Assembly (NCBI GenBank): GCA_028284635.1
Contig: JANQRJ010000006.1
Span: 1-64,000 of the forward strand
Length of the DNA stretch: 64,000 nucleotides
DNA from: Pelagicoccus sp.
Lineage (GTDB): Bacteria > Verrucomicrobiota > Verrucomicrobiia > Opitutales > Opitutaceae
Reading direction: 5' to 3'
The notes under the pieces were generated by a model that did no database searches, had not been told where the DNA came from, and was given only the letters and a program-made list of their open reading frames with translations. Both the position numbers and the translations under genes were made by a program. Positions 58,201 through 64,000 of this stretch are shown piece after piece (within the stretch, counting starts at the first letter, position 1; the number at the start of each line of letters is the position of its first letter).

Positions 58201-61200
58201 ACGAAGGCGTTGGCGACGTGGTTCACGACGTTTCAGGCTACGGAGCCCCGATAGATCTCACGATCAAGCATCCTGCTCAGGCCGCGTGGCTGCGCTGCGG
58301 AGGCATCTCGCTTTTCGAGGAGAATATAATCGAGTCTGCTGGCCCTGCCACCAAGGTGATCGATGCCGTCACTGCGAGTGGCTCCATCACCATCGAAGCC
58401 TGGATAAAACCGGAAAATCTGGAGCAAGGCCCCTCCAGTCCGGCCCGAATCGTAACTCTCTCCGAAACCCCCACGCGGCGAAATGTCACTCTCGGTCAAA
58501 AGGCAGGGGAATACGATACTCGTTTTCGCACGACGGACAACAGTCTCAACGGATCGAATCCCTCCACCACGACAAGTGGCGGATCCGTATCCACTAATCT
58601 GGCGCATGTCGTCTACACGCGGGATTCCGCCGGGACAGCTCAGCTTTTCATAGACGGGATTCTGCAGGTTTCCAAAACCATCCCAGGTTCTCTCTCGAAT
58701 TGGGACCCGTCCTATAAGCTCGCCCTCGGCAACGAAATCAATCCCAACGAACGCTGCTGGCTTGGAGAGATGTATCTCGTGGCCATATACGATCGCGCTC
58801 TCGACCTGTCGGAGATCCAGCATAACTTCGGCGCTGGAATCGAGTCCGACGCGTTGATCGCCAGCTTCGTTGCGGATCCTCTGTCCGGCACCGCGCCGCT
58901 TGACGTGCAGTTCGACGCCTCCGCCTCCTCCCAATGTGGCGGCTCGATTCAGTCATACAGCTGGGATTTCGGCGACGGCGCCACCGCAACCGGCGTCTTG
59001 GCGAGCCACGCCTTTGCCAACGCCGGCTCCTATGAAGTTTCCCTGACAGTCGAAAGCTCCGATGGCTCGACCGCTACGGCGAATGTCGTGATCGAAGTTG
59101 AGGGAGGCGCCGCCAACACGCCCCCAGTGGCCGCAGACGAGAGTTTAGCCATGGCGGAAGATGACAGCCTGGCTATCGAACTCGTCGCCACGGACGCCGA
59201 TCTCGACCTTCTTTCGTATACGATCGTTACCCCTCCCTCGCACGGTACGCTGGTAGCCGGTCCATCAGGTCCTGCAGCTTGGGTTTATACGCCTGGCGCC
59301 AATTTCAACGGCTCGGACGCATTCGTCTTCATAGCCAATGATGGGCTTGCGGATTCCAACGAGGCCACCGTCTCGATCGACATCGCTCCGGTAAACGACG
59401 ACCCCACGGCGGATCCCGCCAGTTTCGATACCAGCGAAGACACGGAATTGTCAGGAGTGCTCGCAGCTGTCGATATTGACGGAGACGATCTCGTCTTCTC
59501 GCTCGAAACCGCTCCTCCGTTCGGCAGCGTTTCGGTCGATCCGAGCGGCAGCTTCGTCTATACTCCCAATCCCGACCACAACGGCTCCGATTCCTTTGAA
59601 GTTCGCGCCCAGGATCCAGCGGGAGCCTTTGCCATTTTGGCGGTGACGCTTGTCATCGAGCCCGTCAACGACGCGCCCATCATCGTTCCAGCCTCCTTTG
59701 TCGTCCCGGAAGACACGGTTTTTAGCGATACGATAGCTATTTCGGATGTCGACAGTCCTACGCTGACTGTAGCGGTTGTCACGAACCCGACTATCGGCTC
59801 TCTGGTCATCGATGAGACAGGCGCCTTCACCTACACGCCGCTGGCCAACGCCAGTGGTCCGGACAGCTTCGAAATATCGGTTTCCGACTCCGAGCTCTCG
59901 GCCTCCTCTACCTTCGAGATCCTGGTCAATCCGGTCAACGATGCCCCTGTCGCTTTGAGCGAGGCTGTATCGACTCTCGAGGACGAGTCGATCTCTGGCA
60001 CCCTGGCCGCGACGGATGCGGATGGCGATGCTCTCACCTTCGCCCTGGAGACGCCAGCTGCCAACGGCGTCGTATCCATAAATTCTGACGGCAGCTTCAG
60101 CTATCAACCTGGTGCCGACTACAATGGGCCAGATAGTTTCACCTTCACCGTTTTCGACGGCGTCGAGCTTTCCGCTTCCGCTTCTGTCAGCATTGACGTC
60201 GTTCCAGTCAACGATGCTCCAACTGTGGCTCCTGCCTCGTTCATGACCGATGAAGACACGGCTTTAAGCCAGACGGTCGCGATAGCCGATATAGATAGCG
60301 CTGCATTGACCGTCACGATCACGGTGGACCCGACGCTTGGCGCCGTGTCGATAGATGATACCGGATCGTTTACCTATACGCCTTTTGCCGATGCGAATGG
60401 GGCCGACAGCTTTGAAGTTGCGGTTTCGGATTCGGAGCTCTCCGCATCCGCCGTGGTTAGCATAGAGGTGAACCCGATCAACGACGCTCCGGTGGCGACG
60501 GGCGAGAGCCTTTCGACTGTGGAAGACACTGAACTGGCGGGCGCACTTGCCGCGTCCGACGCCGATGGCGACGGCCTTGTCTTCGCCCTGGAGACGCCAG
60601 CTGCCAACGGCGTTGTATCCATAAATTCTGACGGCAGCTTCAGCTATCAACCTGGTGCCGACTACAATGGGCCAGATAGTTTTACCTTTACCGCGTTCGA
60701 CGGCGTTGAGCTCTCCGCTCCTGCTTCTGTCAGCATTGACGTCGTTCCAGTCAACGATGCTCCGACTGTGGCTCCTGCCTCGTTTACGACCGATGAAGAC
60801 ACGGCTTTAAGCCAGACGGTCGCGATAGCCGATATAGATAGCGCTGCATTGACGGTCACCGTCACGGTGGATCCAACGCTCGGCGCCGTGTCGATAGATG
60901 ATACGGGAGCGTTTACCTACACTCCTTTCGCCGATGCCAACGGGGCTGACAGTTTCGAAGTCACAGTTTCCGATTCGGAGCTCTCCGCATCCGCCGTGGT
61001 TAGCATAGAGGTGAACCCGCTAAACGACGCTCCGGTGGCGATCGGAGCGAGTTACCAGCTGCAAGAGGATATCCCGCTCGCTTTCGATCTGGCTGCAACG
61101 GACGAAGAAGGAGATCCCTTGTCGTTCGATATCGTTTCAGGACCGCAGCATGGAACGCTTGAGGGCGGCTTGCCTGACCTCCTTTATCGCCCGAACTCCG

Positions 61201-64000
61201 ACTATTTCGGACCCGATCGAATCGTTTTTCAGGTCGGCGACGGATCGGCCCTGTCGAACGAGGCTGAGATTTTGCTGAACGTGTTGCCGGTGAACGATGC
61301 GCCGACAGCGTTTGGAGCCGAATATGCGATCAGTATAGACTCGACTTTGAATCGCGGATTGGTGGCCACCGATGCTGAAGATGACGACCTGGCCTATCAG
61401 ACAGTGGATGGTCCAGCTCATGGCGCGCTTGTTCTGGATGGCGCGTCAGGCGACTTCGCGTTTACTCCCGATGCGGGTTATGTCGGAAGGGACAGTTTCA
61501 CCGTTCGCGCATTTGATGGAGTTGCCTATTCCGAGGAGGCCGTCATCGGCGTCGAAGTGTCAAATATCAATACGGCTCCCGAGATTACTAGCGAGCCGGT
61601 CGTTCGATTCGATTTTCTTGGGGATGCTCTATTTCCACGTTCCGTTAGTCAGTGGACGCCACACCGTTTTTCGTGGTCGACGGCGGGGAATCACTTGCCT
61701 CCCGAGTGGGAAATATCGGATTTCGGCCTTTTTGCCAAGCAGCTGCACAACAACTTTGCTGGCGTATTGCTGAGCGATTTCGATTTTTCCGACAACCGAA
61801 TAGAAGTCGATTTCATGATCGAGCCGAATTTCGACGACGACATGCTCGGTTTCGTTTGGGGATATCAGAACGAGAATCAGTTCTATCAGTTCCAGTGGAT
61901 TAACAGAGGGTTTGGCGAGTCTTATATCTATGGTCTTGGTTCAGGGGCGAGGAGTTTCGATATCGGCAAGTGGAAGTATGATGTGGAATACAAGTTCATA
62001 TTGGATTTCCGTATTGGAGGGTTCTCGGTTCAGGTCCTCGAAGGCGAAGAGACTCTTATCGATTTCGAGGTGGAGGACGATATATTCTCTGACGGAAAGT
62101 TCGGGTTTCAGACGGACTCTCAGGAGAAGGTCAAATTCGGCAATGTGAGATTGGGCAAGTCCGAGCATCAGACGTACGTCTATCATGTGGCTGCGATCGA
62201 TGCCGAGGGTGATGAGCTGCAGTACGAGCTGCTCGATGCTCCGTCAGGCATGAGTATAGACAGCGCGACGGGAGTCGTGTCTTGGTCGCCCGCGATTGAA
62301 GTGAGCGGACAGTATCTAGTCCGGATACGAGTGAGCGATCCGGAAGGCCAGTTCGACGAGCAGGATTACTTGCTGGACGTCAGGCGCAACTCGGCTCCCG
62401 AGGTAGAGGTCGCGGAAAGAAATATAGTCGTTTCGCATGATCTGCCTGTATTAGTGGACTTGCGCGGAGCGGTGTCTGACGATGGGCTGCCAGTTTCGTC
62501 GAGTCTCGAGAGCGGGTGGAAATTGGTTACCGGACCTGGAGGCGTCTCTTTCTCCGATGCTGGAGCGGATGCTACCGAGGTAGAGATATCGACCGCTGGA
62601 CAGTACGTGTTTGAATTGGAAGCGGACGATGGCTGGAGCTCGACGCGCGAGCGGGTTTACGTTCGCGTCAACTCCCTCGGAGCAGGCCCGTCTATTTGGG
62701 AGAAGGCGGTTTCTTTTTGGAGGTTCGATGACGGTTTGGAGGACAGCGTTGGCGAGTCAGATATGAGGGCCATTGCCTTCTTGGACTATGCGAATGGGTA
62801 CGTCGGGCGGTGTATAAAGCAGTCGACGCCATTCGACGGTTACGAATCGGATCTGTCGGAAGTCGATTCTTCCAGATTCAGCGAAGGCTTGAGCTTCGAT
62901 GTTTGGGTCAATTCTCCAGTTCAGTACCCTGAGCAAACGATCGCGCAGATCGCCTTCTCGAATGGGGATTCCGTGACGCTTCGAACCGGCGGCGTGTTTG
63001 GTTTTACGCGAGCCGCTCAGGTTGAGACCATATTCTCTGGGGTGTCCAGGCGTTTGTCTGTTGACCGGGCGTTTTGGCAGGATGCTTGGCTCCACTTCGT
63101 CTTCACTTTGGATTTCGAGAACGATCGCGTGAAGCTCTATCGGAACGGAGTTCAGATCGCGGATGGAGATGCGCCTGGCTTGTCGCTTTCCGATCTGGCG
63201 AGCATTCGCTTGGGAACGGATAGCGACCAGCGGAAGCCTTTTGAGGGCTGTTTGGATGAAGCCACGCTGTATAGCGGTGCGCTAAGTTCGTTCGAAGTGG
63301 CTGAGATTTATTCTCTCGCTTCGCAAGGAAAAGGTGTTCGCTTGGACAATCGACCACCCCTTGTTCACGCCGACGACATCGACGGCGCCCTCTTGGATAC
63401 GCCGGTCGATTTGGTGGCCAGCGCTCTGGATGACGGGTTTCCGGTTTCTCCTCTCAATATTGTCTGGGAACAGGTCTTTGGCCCCGAGACCGCCGTCTTG
63501 ACCGACAGCGACTTGCTGAACGCTCGGGCTATTTTTGCGGATCCTGGCTACTACGGCTATCAAGTCACCGTAGACGATGGCCATTACAGCGCTTCTAAAG
63601 TGATTGCGGTACGAGCTGGCGATACCTGCGTTTCGGAAGTGGATGATTCCGTCTTGGCCTGGTGGCGCTTGGATAGGAGCTTCTCCAATTCCGCCGGTTC
63701 GATTGAGCTTTCCACCGAGGGACGACCCACGTTTGCGCCTGGAAGGATTGGCATAGGACTGAAGCTGGATGGCGAGATAGATTGGCTGGAGTCCTCCCTC
63801 GCCGATTCGGGCGCCGTCTTTAGCGATGGCTTTTCCTTCGAGATGTGGACGCTCTTCGATGACAAACGCTATGTCGATATGGCGCTTTTCGATTTGATTC
63901 TGAAGAATGGCTCGAAGATCACCGTTCGTTCGGGGAACAATTTCGGCAAGACTCGGGGGCTCTCTGTAGAGGCTACCGATTCCTCCGGTAACCGAGTGGC
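55230..64000 (+). CDS. Giant secreted LamG/PKD/cadherin-like multidomain protein (partial, runs off the window)
   Basis: At least 2923 residues with no stop codon in the window, beginning with a signal peptide (MFANASSRVLSLVVSLLLSS). Four tandem LamG-PKD modules of about 950 bases each start near 55307, 56265, 57220 and 58170 (each LamG opening like VVLYEFAEGAG or LSLYTFDEGEG, each PKD containing WxFGDG). About eight or nine cadherin-like tandem-95 repeats (NDAP...EDT) follow at 59115-61570. A thrombospondin C-terminal-like domain (DDDMLGFVWGYQNENQFYQF) lies at about 61590-62160, then an Ig-like SGMSIDSATGVVSWSPA domain, and further LamG and PKD-like modules to the edge. Conserved Cys occur in each LamG (PCGGL or TCGGL type) and each PKD. 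Such proteins act as adhesins or matrix-binding surface proteins, and often bind calcium and glycans. Start ATG 55230 is the first in frame. Confidence 0.9.
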   Translation, partial: MFANASSRVLSLVVSLLLSSILLSAQSRVSEDLVVLYEFAEGAGSTVADTSGFGSPMDLAIQDPDRVSWLPCGGLSVFESTSIATEGPAGKLVDAVTQSNEITIEAWIEPQNASQSGPARIVTLSDGAYDRNFTLGQKGSRYDARFRTTSTSDNGTNPSLTSAKHLVKTQLQHVVYTRDASGSAKLYVDGTLKKSASVSSSTSNWGSDFRFGLANEFGAERSWLGVFRLVAVYSRALPSGEVALNFDAGPPASGGLEAAFDAVQEPGSLTVDFDASITQLCSGSIVSYAWEFGDGLPGEVSALPTVSRDYAAAGSYQVTLTVTDDQGGESSISGPVALLEPGERVSEGQIALYVFDEVEGEVVYDRSGFGVPLDLQISDTEKARWIPCGGLEVLDDTLIASPGPATKIVDAVKVSNALTIEAWITPSSTNQSGPARIASLSDGASNRNATLGQQNAEYDARLRTTSTGNNGTSPSTRTASAPVEAGVLTHIVYTRDASGAAKIFVDGDLVQSRDIPGSLSNWADNYRLALANEIGADRSWLGEYHLVAFYDRALGSAEVRSNFLAGLAISDAPPQAAFALSKSSGLAPLDVEFDAGLSSACDREIVSYSWDFGDGTFSSSSLASHTYTETGEYIVSLTISDEEGRTSTISKTVMVFEPGDRVSSGLLSLYTFDEGEGDVVRDSSGVEPILDLSIADPSRVSWGTCGGLEVASPTLIATDGPATKLSDAVKASGEISIEAWIVPADGGQSGPARIATLSDGAYARNFTLGQQNDVYDVRLRTAVSGQNGSNPSLSTPPAAVQTLLTHVLYTRDSAGLAKIYVDGVLAAEDTIGGSLDDWEEDFRFGLANEFGAERAWLGTYHLVAVYDRPLDDFEVTRNFEAGLPSASSSDPQAVFSYRQILDGLTVAFDASVAYDCDDSIVEYHWDYGDGSAPASTSLPLVEHVYSLPGSYEATLTVFDEEGHANSDTKTVLVREPSERVADGQVVLYTFYEGVGDVVHDVSGYGAPIDLTIKHPAQAAWLRCGGISLFEENIIESAGPATKVIDAVTASGSITIEAWIKPENLEQGPSSPARIVTLSETPTRRNVTLGQKAGEYDTRFRTTDNSLNGSNPSTTTSGGSVSTNLAHVVYTRDSAGTAQLFIDGILQVSKTIPGSLSNWDPSYKLALGNEINPNERCWLGEMYLVAIYDRALDLSEIQHNFGAGIESDALIASFVADPLSGTAPLDVQFDASASSQCGGSIQSYSWDFGDGATATGVLASHAFANAGSYEVSLTVESSDGSTATANVVIEVEGGAANTPPVAADESLAMAEDDSLAIELVATDADLDLLSYTIVTPPSHGTLVAGPSGPAAWVYTPGANFNGSDAFVFIANDGLADSNEATVSIDIAPVNDDPTADPASFDTSEDTELSGVLAAVDIDGDDLVFSLETAPPFGSVSVDPSGSFVYTPNPDHNGSDSFEVRAQDPAGAFAILAVTLVIEPVNDAPIIVPASFVVPEDTVFSDTIAISDVDSPTLTVAVVTNPTIGSLVIDETGAFTYTPLANASGPDSFEISVSDSELSASSTFEILVNPVNDAPVALSEAVSTLEDESISGTLAATDADGDALTFALETPAANGVVSINSDGSFSYQPGADYNGPDSFTFTVFDGVELSASASVSIDVVPVNDAPTVAPASFMTDEDTALSQTVAIADIDSAALTVTITVDPTLGAVSIDDTGSFTYTPFADANGADSFEVAVSDSELSASAVVSIEVNPINDAPVATGESLSTVEDTELAGALAASDADGDGLVFALETPAANGVVSINSDGSFSYQPGADYNGPDSFTFTAFDGVELSAPASVSIDVVPVNDAPTVAPASFTTDEDTALSQTVAIADIDSAALTVTVTVDPTLGAVSIDDTGAFTYTPFADANGADSFEVTVSDSELSASAVVSIEVNPLNDAPVAIGASYQLQEDIPLAFDLAATDEEGDPLSFDIVSGPQHGTLEGGLPDLLYRPNSDYFGPDRIVFQVGDGSALSNEAEILLNVLPVNDAPTAFGAEYAISIDSTLNRGLVATDAEDDDLAYQTVDGPAHGALVLDGASGDFAFTPDAGYVGRDSFTVRAFDGVAYSEEAVIGVEVSNINTAPEITSEPVVRFDFLGDALFPRSVSQWTPHRFSWSTAGNHLPPEWEISDFGLFAKQLHNNFAGVLLSDFDFSDNRIEVDFMIEPNFDDDMLGFVWGYQNENQFYQFQWINRGFGESYIYGLGSGARSFDIGKWKYDVEYKFILDFRIGGFSVQVLEGEETLIDFEVEDDIFSDGKFGFQTDSQEKVKFGNVRLGKSEHQTYVYHVAAIDAEGDELQYELLDAPSGMSIDSATGVVSWSPAIEVSGQYLVRIRVSDPEGQFDEQDYLLDVRRNSAPEVEVAERNIVVSHDLPVLVDLRGAVSDDGLPVSSSLESGWKLVTGPGGVSFSDAGADATEVEISTAGQYVFELEADDGWSSTRERVYVRVNSLGAGPSIWEKAVSFWRFDDGLEDSVGESDMRAIAFLDYANGYVGRCIKQSTPFDGYESDLSEVDSSRFSEGLSFDVWVNSPVQYPEQTIAQIAFSNGDSVTLRTGGVFGFTRAAQVETIFSGVSRRLSVDRAFWQDAWLHFVFTLDFENDRVKLYRNGVQIADGDAPGLSLSDLASIRLGTDSDQRKPFEGCLDEATLYSGALSSFEVAEIYSLASQGKGVRLDNRPPLVHADDIDGALLDTPVDLVASALDDGFPVSPLNIVWEQVFGPETAVLTDSDLLNARAIFADPGYYGYQVTVDDGHYSASKVIAVRAGDTCVSEVDDSVLAWWRLDRSFSNSAGSIELSTEGRPTFAPGRIGIGLKLDGEIDWLESSLADSGAVFSDGFSFEMWTLFDDKRYVDMALFDLILKNGSKITVRSGNNFGKTRGLSVEATDSSGNRV
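60041..61030. repeat. 543-bp tandem duplication inside the giant protein gene
   Basis: The stretch from 60041 is repeated from 60584, an offset of exactly 543 bases (181 codons), with long near-identical runs such as GACGGCAGCTTCAGCTATCA. It corresponds to two consecutive cadherin-like repeats duplicated as a unit. The low divergence implies a recent event. Confidence 0.9.

Noticed and set aside
1..64000. tRNA, rRNA and CRISPR arrays
   Set aside because: None was recognised by eye; no CCA-ended cloverleaf or regular direct-repeat/spacer array was seen. A tRNAscan or CRISPR search would be decisive.

Overview
The window reads as chromosomal DNA of a marine-type Opitutae bacterium (phylum Verrucomicrobiota). 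This is inferred from gene content and could not be checked by a database search. The clues are a very large TonB-dependent receptor with an STN domain and an LSPF...NTLAGTR...TDLKD plug region, a PL5 alginate lyase-type protein, a giant LamG/PKD/cadherin-like surface protein, paired HDOD proteins beside RNase Y, a bacterial SET-domain protein and dense palindromic repeats. GC content is high and genes are closely packed.

Layout. 0.1-5.2 kb: glycyl-tRNA synthetase, an atypical phosphofructokinase and an NhaC-type antiporter. 5.4-13.1 kb: a carbohydrate-use locus with the TonB receptor, a secreted BNR-repeat protein and an alginate-lyase-family lipoprotein. 13.2-24.2 kb: short housekeeping units: DoxX-like protein, BASS symporter, LysM amidase, SET protein, DUF167 protein, two HDOD proteins, RNase Y, a TlpA-like thioredoxin with a lipoprotein, and a HisN-like phosphatase. 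24.5-28.3 kb: smc. 28.5-31.4 kb: pyrR-pyrB-pyrC on the minus strand, transcribed in that order. 31.5-34.8 kb: a PIN/antitoxin pair and a RecB-like nuclease fused to an XPD-type helicase. 36.2-49.9 kb: a surface-glycan cluster. Three plus-strand genes converge on a nine-gene minus-strand operon encoding glycosyltransferases, a CMP-sugar synthetase-like enzyme, a DUF115/GT42-like protein, a COG5610 HAD protein and a Wzm/Wzt-type ABC exporter. 50.0-54.6 kb: prfB with its programmed frameshift, an orphan ATP-grasp-like protein, a DEDDh exonuclease and a methyltransferase. 55.2 kb to the end: one giant secreted multidomain protein that runs off the window.

The most unusual feature is the repeat landscape. 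(i) Arms of degenerate 7-bp repeats, often arranged as inverted pairs, fill intergenic gaps in the pyr operon and elsewhere. They also lie in frame, three times, inside the helicase gene, where they encode SEELRxK and LNSSLLT heptads. A related hexamer-based inverted repeat lies in frame inside smc, with a twin just after the smc stop codon. (ii) GTAG-headed REP units of about 24 nt form GNRA-capped hairpins whose stems differ by compensatory changes, and they occur as inverted pairs. (iii) A second GTAG-headed family includes a nested copy upstream of the alginate lyase. (iv) A MITE-like element with about 29-bp terminal inverted repeats lies at 54.7 kb.
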